A stretch of DNA of 64,000 nucleotides. Origin: Sphingomonas gellani. Lineage in GTDB: Bacteria; Pseudomonadota; Alphaproteobacteria; Sphingomonadales; Sphingomonadaceae. The position numbers were made by a program, and so were the translations under genes. The stretch spans positions 306,000-369,999 of the forward strand of contig NZ_FOCF01000004.1 in NCBI RefSeq assembly GCF_900110035.1, in the 5' to 3' direction. The notes beneath the pieces were generated by a model. That model was not told the DNA's origin and ran no database searches. It was given only the letters and a program-made list of their open reading frames with translations. The stretch's first letter is position 1. Each line of letters starts with the position of its first letter. Of this stretch, positions 9,201-17,195 are shown in pieces.

Positions 9201-9341
9201 AAGCGCGACAGCGGCTGGACCGGCCGCGTGCGCGCGATCACCGGCACCACCGAGATCCGCCTGAGCGGAGAGGTCGGCGCCGAACAACGCCTTGGCGATG
9301 TGGCGCTTTCCGCGCGCGCCGCCCTTCAGTTCGCCTTTTAG
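6201..9341 (+). CDS. autotransporter outer-membrane beta-barrel protein
   Basis: Type V secreted surface protein of 1046 residues. It has a Sec signal (LYRVLLASSATLAMTAAASAQ), then a long passenger built of repeated NSGxI / GGxxxG beta-helix units such as ITNSGKIIVDE, IANSGEITVKG and VSNSGKISVLG. An acidic DADKDGDLDG loop may bind Ca2+. A C-terminal barrel runs from about residue 775 (WGFWLSPVGWDAS) to the terminal Phe of ALQFAF, the usual BAM signal. The start is TTG at 6201, with GAAGGGGA as ribosome site. No protease motif was recognised in the passenger, so adhesin or surface-layer functions are possible. A strong terminator follows. Confidence 0.88.
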   Translation: MLYRVLLASSATLAMTAAASAQTVIDTKRTAAVRTSTVKNGAADNISIVAAGSIVPTSGPAVTIDSNNSVTNGGTIQVTDSNNATGILVQAGVSGGITNSGKIIVDETYAPTDADKDGDLDGPFAQGSGRTGIRTAGAFTGAIANSGEITVKGNDSAGIYLGGPLTGTVSNSGKISVLGDRTVGVRLAPVSGTVTLGGSISAVGRDAVGARLDGDVGGALVVEGLIGSTGYRYTTMPADPSKLDADDLLQGGSALIVAGNVAGGITLSGATDKLGDVITYGAAPAFQIGAADRAVAIGAVSGSNPATGLAINGRVTGSAVYSGVAATGLAIGGLGGRVTIAGGVSVGGTVQAVANAASATAIRFGAGATTPELRMGGTVSATGGGMATTQSVAVLIDTGASVPTIRNTGTIRAAATGAGAAAIVDRTGGLTLIENSGTIAAAGADAARSIAIDLSANTSGAVVRQTAPSAGAAPTITGAIRFGTGSDRLDVAAGSIGGDVAFGAGDNRLDMSGASTFGGTATFGGGADTIAIGGTASFNGTADFAGGGADTLAISGKGVFAGRLINAQNLAVTVAPGGGTFAVSGGATIGSLALGDQSILSVALDKANPTANLIQVNGATTIGAGSQLALRVAGGADVTGRYVVLRSGTLTGGQNLTLSNTAVPFLYKGAIVAAAPNEIAVDVIRKAKTELGLNAAATSAFDAVDTAIGSDAKLASAIRGIYDGVAFRAAIDQMLPNYSGGLFESVTLASRAAASQLREPAGSYSEEGSWGFWLSPVGWDASKDERRTTSYDVRGWGLSSGLERKTDIGNFGVSLAYLSGRDKEGLAVNRIKHKQYEVAGFWRGHWGGLAAQVRGAAAFVSFDSVRQFDGVLGTEAVQRRADADWDGMLYSGSAAVSYEQAVGQFSLRPVLAIDYYKLNEDAYRETGGGNAYDLTVRKRSSDELALTASLAAGINFGGAHRYDQWSRIEVEGGRREHIAGALGRTTASFGSGAAFTLDPEKRDSGWTGRVRAITGTTEIRLSGEVGAEQRLGDVALSARAALQFAF

Positions 9342-9382
9342 GCGAAGCACCCGTGCGTCACCCCCCGCACGCGTGCACTACG

Positions 9383-9421
9383 GGAGCTCCACCGTCCCCA
9401 CGGTGGAGCTCCTTCTTTCTT
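9383..9421 (+). terminator. rho-independent terminator after the autotransporter
   Basis: A perfect 13-base-pair stem (GGAGCTCCACCGT, loop CCCC, ACGGTGGAGCTCC) is followed by the T-rich run TTCTTTCTT. It lies 42 bases after the autotransporter stop and separates that gene from the sigma factor. Confidence 0.9.
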
Positions 9422-9475
9422 GATGACGGTTCGGCTAGACGGCTGGCCATCCACCCCTTGCGACCGGTCAACGTC

Positions 9476-9979
9476 ATGCCGCCCCCCGGATCTCCCACAG
9501 GGATCGAGGCCGTCTTCCTCGCCAATCGGGACAAGCTGCTCCGCTTCCTCGCCGCGCGCGGTGCAGGGGATGCGGCCGAGGATCTGGTGCAGGATTTGTG
9601 GATCAAGGTGTCGGGGCGGATGGATGGCCCGATCGGCAACCCGGTCGCTTATCTGTTCCGCGCCGCCGACATGCTGATGATCGACCGATATCGCGCGCGT
9701 CGGCAGGCGGAGCGGCGCGACCATGACTGGAGCGAGGGGCAGGGGGACACCGAACCACCTGCCGAGCGTGTGATCGCGGCACGGCAGGAGGCGGCGCGGG
9801 TTACGGAAACACTGGCGACGCTGGGAACGAGGGTAGAGACGATCTTCCGCCGCGCCCGGATGGATGGCGTGACGCAGCGGCAGATCGCGGCGGAACTGGG
9901 GATCAGCGTCAGCACGGTCGAAAGCGACCTGCGCCTCGCCGCCCGTGCGCTCGCGGATCTGAAGGAACGGATGCGATGA
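9476..9979 (+). CDS. ECF-type RNA polymerase sigma factor (FecI-like)
   Basis: A 167-residue sigma-70 factor with region 2 (LLRFLAARGAGDAAEDLVQDLWIKV, about 20-44) and region 4 (VTQRQIAAELGISVSTVESDLRLA near the C-terminus), with no region 3. It is expected to bind core polymerase and transcribe the downstream receptor genes when released by the FecR protein. The ATG at 9476 (MPPPGSPTGIEAVF) lies 55 bases after the terminator. The stop overlaps the fecR start as ATGA, typical of fecI-fecR pairs. Confidence 0.88.
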   Translation: MPPPGSPTGIEAVFLANRDKLLRFLAARGAGDAAEDLVQDLWIKVSGRMDGPIGNPVAYLFRAADMLMIDRYRARRQAERRDHDWSEGQGDTEPPAERVIAARQEAARVTETLATLGTRVETIFRRARMDGVTQRQIAAELGISVSTVESDLRLAARALADLKERMR

Positions 9980-10911
9980 CCGACCGGCATATCGATGACG
10001 AGGCGCTCGGTTGGGCGATCCGCATGGCGGAACCGGACGCCGATTGGGACGCGTTCGTCGCGTGGCTGGAGGGCGATGCCGGCCGCTCCGACCGCTACGA
10101 CCGCGCAGTCGCGATGCTGGACGATGCGGCGGCGGCGATGACGCGGGAGGCGGTGCCGGCACCAGCGGCCCCGATGCTTGCGGTGCCGTCCCCGATCGTC
10201 GCGCGACCCTCGCGGCGGCGGTGGATCGGCGGCGCGATCGCGGCGGCCGTGACCGGCGCGGTCGGGCTGGGCGTGTGGACCCAGATGCCGCAGCCCTATA
10301 CGGTCCGCACCGCGCCCGGCGAACAGCGCGTCGTAGCTCTGCAGGACGGCAGCAGCATCGCGCTGGCCGGCGCGTCGACGGTGCGGCTGGACCGCCGCGA
10401 TGCGCGGGTGGCCACGGTCGAGCGCGGCGAGATGCTGTTCGGGGTCCGTCACGATGCCGATCGCCCCTTCGCCGTGCAGGTCGCCGGGCTGAAGGTCGTC
10501 GACCTCGGCACGGTGTTCGACGTGAAGACGGCCGCCGGCCACACCCAGGTGGCGGTGGCGGAGGGGGCCGTGATGGTTGATCCCGACGGTGCCGCGATGC
10601 GGCTGGGGCCGGGGCAGGCGATGGTCGCGGAGGGAACGACGCTGGAGCGGCGCACCGTGGCGACGGCCGATATCGGCGGATGGCGTCAGGGGCGACTTGC
10701 CTATGACGACGCCCCGCTGGCGGAGGTCGCGGCCGATCTGTCGCGGCAGCTGGGCCGGCGGGTCGCGGTGGCTCCGTCGCTAGCCCGCCGAAAATTCCGC
10801 GGCACGCTCGACATGGCGACGGTCGGACGGAAGCCGGCGCTGCTCGGCACGCTGCTCGATGTGACCGTGCGACAGGATGCGGAGGGCTGGACGCTGGAGC
10901 CGCGCCGGTGA
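9976..10911 (+). CDS. FecR-type anti-sigma / sigma regulator
   Basis: Single-pass inner-membrane regulator of 311 residues. The cytosolic N-terminus has the DUF4880-like DDEALGWAIRMAEPDADWDAFVAWLEGD. One transmembrane helix follows (WIGGAIAAAVTGAVGLGVW, about 78-96), then the periplasmic FecR domain with YTVRTAPGEQRVVALQDGSSIAL and GTVFDVKTAAGHTQVAVAEG. The C-terminal part (YDDAPLAEVAADLSRQLGR) is the receptor-contacting secretin/STN-like portion. It overlaps the sigma gene by 4 bases and the receptor gene by 4 bases (GTGA), so the three are coupled. It should relay ligand occupancy of the receptor to the sigma factor. Confidence 0.9.
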   Translation: MTDRHIDDEALGWAIRMAEPDADWDAFVAWLEGDAGRSDRYDRAVAMLDDAAAAMTREAVPAPAAPMLAVPSPIVARPSRRRWIGGAIAAAVTGAVGLGVWTQMPQPYTVRTAPGEQRVVALQDGSSIALAGASTVRLDRRDARVATVERGEMLFGVRHDADRPFAVQVAGLKVVDLGTVFDVKTAAGHTQVAVAEGAVMVDPDGAAMRLGPGQAMVAEGTTLERRTVATADIGGWRQGRLAYDDAPLAEVAADLSRQLGRRVAVAPSLARRKFRGTLDMATVGRKPALLGTLLDVTVRQDAEGWTLEPRR

Positions 10912-13295
10912 GGATGGTGGGGGGCGCCGTCGCGGCACTCCTGATGGCGGCACCTGCGGCTGCCGAAACGCTGAGCGTCGACCTTCCCGCGGGCAGTGTC
11001 GGTCAGCAGGTGATGGCGCTCGGCCGCGTGGCGCGGATCAGCATCGTCGTGCCCGATCCGCGACTATGGTCCCGGCGCGTGCCGGCGCTGCGAGGACGCA
11101 TGCGCGCTGCCGCAGCCATAGCCCTTATCGCGCGGCACGCGGACGCGCGGGTCGAGGATCTGGGGCCGGGCAGCTGGCGCCTGGTGCCGCGACCCAAGCG
11201 CCGGGATGTACAGAGGCCGATCCGCACGGAGCAGGCGCCGCAGCCGCAGACCGGCCCCGACGTGGTCGTCACCGCCAGCAAGCGCGACACCACGCGCGGC
11301 CATTTCGCCGGCCAGTTCGCGCGCGTGGCCGGGGCCGATCTGACCTTTGGCGGCGCCGGCGGGACCGAGCGGCTCGCCGACCGGCTGACCAGCGTCGCGT
11401 CCACCTATCTGGGGGCGGGCCGCAACAAGCTGTTCATTCGCGGCATCGCCGATTCCAGCTTCACCGGCCCGACCCAGGCGACGGTCGGCCAGTATTTCGG
11501 GGATTTGCGGCTCAGCTACAATGCGCCCGATCCCGACTTGCGCCTGTCCGATCTGGCCGCGGTGGAGGTGCTGGAGGGGCCGCAGGGCACGCTGTACGGT
11601 GCCGGTTCGCTCGGTGGCCTGATCCGTCTGGTGCCCAATGCCCCCGACCCCTCGCGCTTCAGCGGTTCGGCCATGCTCGGCGGATCGGCCACGCAACATG
11701 GTGCTCCGGGTGCGGATACGCAGCTGGTGGCGAACATGCCCGTCATCCGCGATCGCCTCGCCATCCGCATCGTCGCCAACGCCGCGAGCGAGGGCGGTTA
11801 TATCGACAAGCCTTTGCTCGACCGGACGGACGTCAACCGGACCCGCATCGAAGGGGGGCGCGTCGCCGCCCATCTCGACCTCGCGTCGGGCTGGAGTGCC
11901 GAGCTGATCGGCATCGGTCAGCGCATCCGGGGGGCCGACAGCCAATATGCCGACCGTGACGGTCGCCCGCTCACGCGCTCCGCGCCCGTCACGGAGGGCT
12001 TCTCGGCCGATTTCGGACAGGCGCAACTGGTTCTTGCCGGGGCGTTCGGCGACGTGCGCTTCCGCTCGACCAGCGGCGTCACCGCGCACGACCTGATGGA
12101 GCGGTACGACGCGACCGCGCCGGACCAGCCGATACGGGTGTTCGCGCAAGGCAATCGGACGCGCATGCAGGCGAATGAGACGCGGCTGTGGTCGTCGCGC
12201 GCCGACGGTTCGGGCTGGCTGGCGGGGTTCAGCTACATCCAAAGTCGCACTCGCCTGACACGGCTGTACGGTGCGCCGGGTGCCTTGCAGCCGACCACGG
12301 GCGTGACCAACGGGATCGCGGAGACGACCCTGTACGGCGAGGGCAGCGTGCGGCTGTTGCCCGGCCTGTTGACGACCGCCGGTCTGCGCGTGACCCGATC
12401 GGTGCTCGACGGCGAGGGGGCCGATATCGTGCAGCGCATCACCGCGGTGCAGGCGGCAATGACCGCGCAGCGTGCGCAGACGATCGTCCTGCCGTCCGCA
12501 TCGGCGCTGATCGACCTGACGCGGGACGTGCAGATGTTCCTGCGCTACCAGCAGGGCTTTCGCCCCGGCGGCCTTGCGATCGAGGGCGATTTCGTCCGAC
12601 GCTTCCGCAACGACCGGGTCGCGACCATCGAGGCTGGCCTGCGGTGGGGCAGGGCGGGTGCCAATCGTTTCGACGGAGCCCTGACGCTGGCGCATACCTC
12701 CTGGCGCGACATCCAGGCGGATTTCATCGACGGGTCGGGCCTGCCGAGTACCGCCAATATCGGCGATGGCCAGCTATGGACGATAGAGGCGACGCTGGGC
12801 GCGCAAGTGACCCCGGCGCTGCGCATCGAGGCGGCCGCCTCGTTCAACGACAGCCATATCGACGAGCCATCGACCGTGCGGCTGTTCGATCTGGTCGGCA
12901 GCTTCGCGACCGACCCGGCGACAGCGCGCGCGCAGCTTGCCGCCCGGCTGAGCCAGATTCCGAACATCGCCCGCGTCACCGCCCGCGCCGGCGCAGTCTA
13001 CCAGCGGCCGTTGGCGGGGGGCAGGGACATGAAGGTCGATGGCTGGGTCCGCTATGTCGGCCAGTCCCGGCTGGGCGTCGGCCCGACGCTGGGGCAGGCG
13101 CAGGGAAGCTATCTCGACAGCGGCGTCACCGCACGTCTGGGGCTCGGCGCGTTCGGCATCAGCATGGGCGTCACGAACCTGGCCAATGTGCGCGGCAACC
13201 GCTTCGCGCTGGGCACGCCGTTCACGACCGGCCGCGCTCAGGTGACGCCCCTGCGTCCCCGGACGGTGCGCGTGGGCCTGGACGCGGCGTTCTGA
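10908..13295 (+). CDS. TonB-dependent receptor with STN signalling domain
   Basis: Outer-membrane transducer of 795 residues. A signal peptide (to about residue 19) is followed by an STN domain (about 22-92), a TonB-box-like DVVVTA at 118-123, the plug (FIRGIADSSF; VEVLEGPQGTLYGAGSLGGLIRLV), and a 22-strand-type barrel ending in the terminal Phe of RVGLDAAF. The STN domain plus upstream ECF/FecR genes make it a FecA-type signalling receptor. The ligand is unknown: no siderophore or glycan enzymes are coupled to it, although it converges on the IclR gene of the sugar-acid cluster. GTG at 10908 overlaps the fecR stop; ATG at 10914 is the alternative start. Confidence 0.9.
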   Translation: MRMVGGAVAALLMAAPAAAETLSVDLPAGSVGQQVMALGRVARISIVVPDPRLWSRRVPALRGRMRAAAAIALIARHADARVEDLGPGSWRLVPRPKRRDVQRPIRTEQAPQPQTGPDVVVTASKRDTTRGHFAGQFARVAGADLTFGGAGGTERLADRLTSVASTYLGAGRNKLFIRGIADSSFTGPTQATVGQYFGDLRLSYNAPDPDLRLSDLAAVEVLEGPQGTLYGAGSLGGLIRLVPNAPDPSRFSGSAMLGGSATQHGAPGADTQLVANMPVIRDRLAIRIVANAASEGGYIDKPLLDRTDVNRTRIEGGRVAAHLDLASGWSAELIGIGQRIRGADSQYADRDGRPLTRSAPVTEGFSADFGQAQLVLAGAFGDVRFRSTSGVTAHDLMERYDATAPDQPIRVFAQGNRTRMQANETRLWSSRADGSGWLAGFSYIQSRTRLTRLYGAPGALQPTTGVTNGIAETTLYGEGSVRLLPGLLTTAGLRVTRSVLDGEGADIVQRITAVQAAMTAQRAQTIVLPSASALIDLTRDVQMFLRYQQGFRPGGLAIEGDFVRRFRNDRVATIEAGLRWGRAGANRFDGALTLAHTSWRDIQADFIDGSGLPSTANIGDGQLWTIEATLGAQVTPALRIEAAASFNDSHIDEPSTVRLFDLVGSFATDPATARAQLAARLSQIPNIARVTARAGAVYQRPLAGGRDMKVDGWVRYVGQSRLGVGPTLGQAQGSYLDSGVTARLGLGAFGISMGVTNLANVRGNRFALGTPFTTGRAQVTPLRPRTVRVGLDAAF

Positions 13296-13311
13296 ACGGC
13301 GCGTCGGTCTT

Positions 13312-14118
13312 TCACCTGCCGGTCGAGGGACCATCGGCCGAATAGCCGAGCTGTTCCGAAATGCGCCTGGTGGTCTCCAGGAGCAGCACGCGCGCTTCCT
13401 CGACCGATACGAGTTGCGACCCGTCGATCAGCTCCAGATAGGGGATGGTCAGGGCCGCCATGAACTCACCGTCGAACCCCATCACCGGGCCGCCGATATC
13501 GGTCACCCCGCGCGTGATCGGGCTGACGCGTGAGTAGAAGCCGTCGCGACGGATGTCCTCCAGCCGCTTGAGCAAGGCGGGTCGGCCGATGGGCGCCGCC
13601 GCGATCATCTCCGCGCGATCCAGCATCCGTTCCGCGACGGAAAGTGTTGAAAAGGCCAGGATCACGCCGCCCGAACAGCTTCGCAGCAACTCGATCGAGG
13701 CGCCCACGCGCAGCGCGAAGCCGCGGATCCCGGGGTTCTCTTCGCGCGCGATCACCAGTCCCTCGCCATTCTTCGGCACGACCAGATGGCAGGACTGGCC
13801 GGTCGCCAGCGCCAGCCGCTGCATCTCGGGCTGCGCCGCCTGGACCAGGCCATGGGCAGGGGTGGCGCGGTATGCCACGTCCAGGAACTTGTAGGTGACG
13901 GTATACCGGTCATCGACCGGCGACTTCTGCAGATAGCCGGCATCCTCCATCACCACGATGATGCGGAACAGCTCGCCCAGCGATCGACCCAGCGCCACCG
14001 CCATCTCGCTCGCCAGCAAACCCTTGGGCTCGTCGGCAAGCAGTTCGATGATCATGAACGCCTTGTCGAGCGCGGGCGCCGCATATTGCCGCTTCCGTTC
14101 CTTGCCACCTGTCGCCAT
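13312..14118 (-). CDS. IclR-family transcriptional regulator
   Basis: A 268-residue one-component regulator with an N-terminal winged helix (ALDKAFMIIELLADEPKGLLASEMAVALGRSLGELFRIIVVMEDAGYLQ, about 16-64) and a C-terminal ligand-binding IclR domain (CHLVVPKNGEGLVIAREE; LRSCSGGVILAF; GVTDIGGPVMGF). It sits at the edge of the L-galactonate/altronate cluster, on the same strand as and just downstream of the Zn-alcohol dehydrogenase. KdgR and related IclR proteins respond to 2-keto-3-deoxy sugar acids, so control of this cluster by its end product is likely. That is inference from context. Confidence 0.88.
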   Translation of the reverse strand: MATGGKERKRQYAAPALDKAFMIIELLADEPKGLLASEMAVALGRSLGELFRIIVVMEDAGYLQKSPVDDRYTVTYKFLDVAYRATPAHGLVQAAQPEMQRLALATGQSCHLVVPKNGEGLVIAREENPGIRGFALRVGASIELLRSCSGGVILAFSTLSVAERMLDRAEMIAAAPIGRPALLKRLEDIRRDGFYSRVSPITRGVTDIGGPVMGFDGEFMAALTIPYLELIDGSQLVSVEEARVLLLETTRRISEQLGYSADGPSTGR

Positions 14119-14253
14119 CGGGGGAGCAGTCCTTCACCTTGCCGCGTCGCCGATCGGGCCGGCCACGCGCAACGATCCTGCCGTGAATGGAGCGGTTTTG
14201 CGAGGGGGGCGCGAGAACGACGCGGATACGCTCTGCGAGCGCGAGGCGGCGGG

Positions 14254-15264
14254 TCAGATTTGCACGATGGCCTTCATGACGTGGTCCGCGTCCGCGATGA
14301 GCTGCGGCATGCGCGTCGGCAGCTCGTCCGCCGTGACGACATGGGTGTGCAGCGCGTCGGTCGGGATCGCGCCATCGCGGATCGCGGCGATGACGCGGTC
14401 GAAGTCGGGCGGCAGGGCATTGCGGCTCGCGATCAGCGTCGTCTCCCGCTTGTGGAATTCGGGATCGGGAAAGACGAGGTCGTCCTTCACCACGCTGACC
14501 AGCACATAGCTGCCGCCATGGGCGACATAGCCCAGCCCCGCACGCATCGCGTGGATGTTGCCCGTCGCATCGAAAACGCAGTCGAACAGGGCACCCCCCG
14601 TCTTCTCGACGAGGAGGTCGGGGGTGTCCGGACCCACCAGCATCACGTCCGCGAAGCCCAGATGATCCCGCGCCCGGTCCAGGCGGGTGCGGCGTGTGTC
14701 GATCAGCGTCACGGCCGCGCCGTCCAGCCGGGCGAACAGCCCCGTCGCGACGCCGATCGGTCCTGCTCCCACGATCAGCACGCGATCGTCCGGCTGCAGC
14801 CGCGCCCGCGCGACCGCATGGGCGCCGATGGCGAGGAACTCCACCATCGCCGCCTGATCCAGCGACAGACCGGCGGCATCGACAATCGCGCTTTCCGGCA
14901 CCGCGACCTGTTCGCACAGGCCGCCATCGGTGTGGACGCCCAGCACCGCGATGCGGGAGCAGCAATTGGGCTTGCCCCGCCCGCAGGCGTGACAGGTGCC
15001 GCATGCGAGATAGGGGTTGATCGTCACGATCTGTCCCGGCCGCAGCGTCGATCCCGCCGGAGCCTCCAGAATCTCGCCCGCGAGTTCATGGCCCATGACG
15101 CGCGGGTAGCTGAGAAACGGCTGGTTGCCGCCATAGATGTGGTAATCCGTGCCGCACAGGCCGACGCGACGGATGCGTACCAGCACATCCCCCGCGCCCC
15201 GCACCGGCACGGCGCGCTCCACCAGCTGGAGGTCGAAAGGCGTTTCACAGACAACAGCCTTCAC
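14254..15264 (-). CDS. zinc-dependent alcohol dehydrogenase, probable L-galactonate 5-dehydrogenase
   Basis: Medium-chain NAD(P)-dependent dehydrogenase of 336 residues. It has catalytic-zinc residues in GLCGTDYH (C37) and VMGHELAGE, a structural-zinc four-Cys lobe in ACGTCHACGRGKPNCC, and a Rossmann motif VLIVGAGPIGVATG. GTG at 15264 is preceded by TTGGAG at good spacing; the frame is open further upstream to 15303. In E. coli the homologous LgoD/YjjN type oxidises L-galactonate to D-tagaturonate. The adjoining UxaA- and UxaB-type genes consume exactly that product, which is the main reason for the call. L-fuconate or sorbitol-type substrates are alternatives. It is divergent from uxaA across a short promoter region. 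Confidence 0.75.
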   Translation of the reverse strand: MKAVVCETPFDLQLVERAVPVRGAGDVLVRIRRVGLCGTDYHIYGGNQPFLSYPRVMGHELAGEILEAPAGSTLRPGQIVTINPYLACGTCHACGRGKPNCCSRIAVLGVHTDGGLCEQVAVPESAIVDAAGLSLDQAAMVEFLAIGAHAVARARLQPDDRVLIVGAGPIGVATGLFARLDGAAVTLIDTRRTRLDRARDHLGFADVMLVGPDTPDLLVEKTGGALFDCVFDATGNIHAMRAGLGYVAHGGSYVLVSVVKDDLVFPDPEFHKRETTLIASRNALPPDFDRVIAAIRDGAIPTDALHTHVVTADELPTRMPQLIADADHVMKAIVQI

Positions 15265-15292
15265 CGGACACTCCAACGATCGGGTAGCGATA

Positions 15293-15330
15293 TTCAATAG
15301 CATATTTGATAGCGGACACGTCTATCTGAA
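15293..15330. promoter_or_regulatory. candidate IclR operator in the divergent promoter region
   Basis: An A/T-rich island between the divergent dehydrogenase and uxaA genes has three related half-sites: TTCAATAG (15293-15300), TTTGATAG (15305-15312), and TTCAGATAG read on the minus strand (15322-15330). The second and third make an inverted repeat around CGGACACGT. The position suits control of both genes by the nearby IclR protein. No second copy was confirmed elsewhere in the cluster. Confidence 0.35.
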
Positions 15331-15387
15331 AGTGCGGCACCGTGATAGGGTCTGACGCTCCGGAAAGCGCCTGTCAGGAGACCCTTG

Positions 15388-16881
15388 TTGATACCCGCGC
15401 TGCGCCTGCATCCCGATGACGACGTCGCCGTGCTGCTGGAGCATGCGCCGGTTGGCAGCGTCGTCCTTTCGGTGAACGTGCGGGACGCGATCGACGCCGG
15501 TCACAAGGTTGCGCTTCACGACATCAATCATGGCGCGACCGTGAGGAAATACGGCCAGTCGATCGGTGTCGCCACGCAACCGATCAGGGCGGGCGATCAC
15601 GTTCACAGCCACAACCTGTCGGTGGGGCAGGGGAGCGCCAGCCCTAGCGCGGCAGGCGGATCACGCCCGGCCCGTCACCAGCCCGGCGGAATGACCTTTC
15701 AGGGCTATCGTCGCGCCGACGGTCGGGTCGGCACGCGCAACTATATCGGCGTCATCGCCAGCGTGAACTGTTCGGCCACGGTGGTGCGCCGCATCGCTCG
15801 CCACTTCGAGGACCGCGACCTCCCCGGCATCGACGGGGTCGTGCCCATCACCCATTCCAGCGGGTGCGGCATGTCCAAGACCGGCGAGGGGATCGACGTG
15901 CTGGAACGCACGCTGACCGGCTATGCCGCGAACCCTAACTTCGCCGCCGTCCTGATGATCGGCCTGGGCTGCGAGGTCGCGCAGGCGGGGGAGATGGTGG
16001 AACGGCACGGGCTGGTTCCGGGCGAGCGGCTGCGCCTGTTGACCATACAGGAAGCTGGCGGAACCGCCGCCGCGATCACGGCGGGGATCGACATCTTCCA
16101 GGACCTGATTGCCGTCGCGGCGACGGATCGTCGTGAGGCGGTGTCCGCATCGGAACTGGTGCTGGGGCTGCAATGCGGCGGATCGGACGGCTGGTCCGGC
16201 GTCACCGCCAACCCGGCGCTCGGCGTGGCGGCGGACCTGCTGGTGGCAGAGGGTGCGACGGTTCTGCTGTCCGAAACACCCGAAATCTCCGGTGCCGAAC
16301 ACCTGCTTCTGGAGCGCGCCACGACACCAGCCGTCGCGGCGGCGCTGCGCGCGCGGTTGGACTGGTGGGAAGCCTATGCCGCCCGCAACGGGGCGAGCCT
16401 CGACAACAACCCGTCGCCCGGCAACAAGGCGGGCGGCCTGACGACCATCTACGAAAAGTCGCTGGGTGCGGTCGCAAAGGCGGGAACGTCGCCGCTGAAC
16501 GATGTGACCTTATACGCCCAGCGCTCCGCCGCGCGCGGGTTGGTGTTCATGGACTCGCCCGGCTACGATCCCTGCTCCGCGACCGGTCAGGTCGCAGCGG
16601 GCGCGAACCTGCTGGCGTTCACCACCGGTCGCGGGTCGGTGTTCGGTGCGAAGCCGACACCGTGCCTGAAGATCGCGTCCAATGCCGAACTGGCGCGGCG
16701 GATGGCGGACGACATGGATGTCGATGCCTCTCCGATCCTGACAGGGATCCCGATCGAGACGATCGGTCGGGAGATCGTCGGCAGCCTGCTCGCGGTCGCA
16801 TCGGGCAGGCCGACCAAGTCCGAGGGGCTGGGTGTGGGCGATCACGAGTTCGTGCCATGGCAGCTCGGCGCCTGGATGTAG
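15388..16881 (+). CDS. uxaA: UxaA-family altronate dehydratase
   Basis: Dehydrates D-altronate to 2-keto-3-deoxy-D-gluconate; an iron/manganese-dependent cytosolic enzyme. It has an N-terminal SAF-type domain (ALRLHPDDDVAVLLEHAPVGS to about residue 85), a linker, and a long catalytic part. That part contains GYRRADGRVGTRNYIGVI, THSSGCGMSK, LGLQCGGSDGWSGVTANPALG and MDSPGYDPCSATGQVAAGANL. The 497 residues are full length for UxaA. A TTG start is preferred: GGAG at 15377-15380 is 7 bases from TTG 15388 (TTG 15385 is next to it). UxaA relatives also act on galactarate or L-galactonate-type acids, but the neighbouring UxaB-type gene favours altronate. Confidence 0.82.
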   Translation: MIPALRLHPDDDVAVLLEHAPVGSVVLSVNVRDAIDAGHKVALHDINHGATVRKYGQSIGVATQPIRAGDHVHSHNLSVGQGSASPSAAGGSRPARHQPGGMTFQGYRRADGRVGTRNYIGVIASVNCSATVVRRIARHFEDRDLPGIDGVVPITHSSGCGMSKTGEGIDVLERTLTGYAANPNFAAVLMIGLGCEVAQAGEMVERHGLVPGERLRLLTIQEAGGTAAAITAGIDIFQDLIAVAATDRREAVSASELVLGLQCGGSDGWSGVTANPALGVAADLLVAEGATVLLSETPEISGAEHLLLERATTPAVAAALRARLDWWEAYAARNGASLDNNPSPGNKAGGLTTIYEKSLGAVAKAGTSPLNDVTLYAQRSAARGLVFMDSPGYDPCSATGQVAAGANLLAFTTGRGSVFGAKPTPCLKIASNAELARRMADDMDVDASPILTGIPIETIGREIVGSLLAVASGRPTKSEGLGVGDHEFVPWQLGAWM

Positions 16882-16950
16882 CCGATGGCCACCCCGCTGC
16901 GTCTCGGCGCGATCTCATGCGTCCCTTCGTGCTTGTATGGGTGACTTTAG

Positions 16951-16966
16951 CTGGTATCGTTACCAG
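16951..16966. promoter_or_regulatory. perfect palindrome upstream of the GH95 unit
   Basis: CTGGTA-TCGT-TACCAG is a perfect 6-base inverted repeat, 41 bases before a small ORF with a strong ribosome site and 229 bases before GH95. It resembles the TGGTA...TACCA operators bound by GntR-type sugar-acid regulators such as ExuR/UxuR. No GntR gene is in this cluster. Confidence 0.4.
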
Positions 16967-16991
16967 ATAAGAATGGGCGCAGGAGACAGGG

Positions 16992-17195
16992 ATGCCGCGG
17001 ACGATCGCCACCGCTTCTTTATCCGTCGCCGGTCGCCTGGCTCGCGGAATCATGACCTCCGCCCCAGCCGCTTGCGACACCGGTATCGACCTCCGCCCGC
17101 TTTTCGGACCGGTGCCGAAGCATCCGTCCGTTATCCGCATGATGAGCGTGCCGGTCACGATACAGCCTGACGCGACCGTTGGCGGGGGGAAGTAA
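16992..17195 (+). CDS. possible 67-residue leader ORF before GH95
   Basis: An ATG at 16992 is preceded by AGGAG six bases upstream, a better ribosome site than the GH95 start has. The product, starting MPRTIATASLSVAG and ending TIQPDATVGGGK, resembles no family I recognise and has no clear signal or membrane segment. Its TAA shares one base with the GH95 ATG (TAATG), which would couple their translation. It could be a real small leader gene or the stub of a gene lost upstream of GH95. Confidence 0.35.
   Translation: MPRTIATASLSVAGRLARGIMTSAPAACDTGIDLRPLFGPVPKHPSVIRMMSVPVTIQPDATVGGGK

Noticed and set aside
11064..12695. 543-codon open frame on the minus strand
   Set aside because: Antisense of the STN-TonB receptor; no family resemblance.
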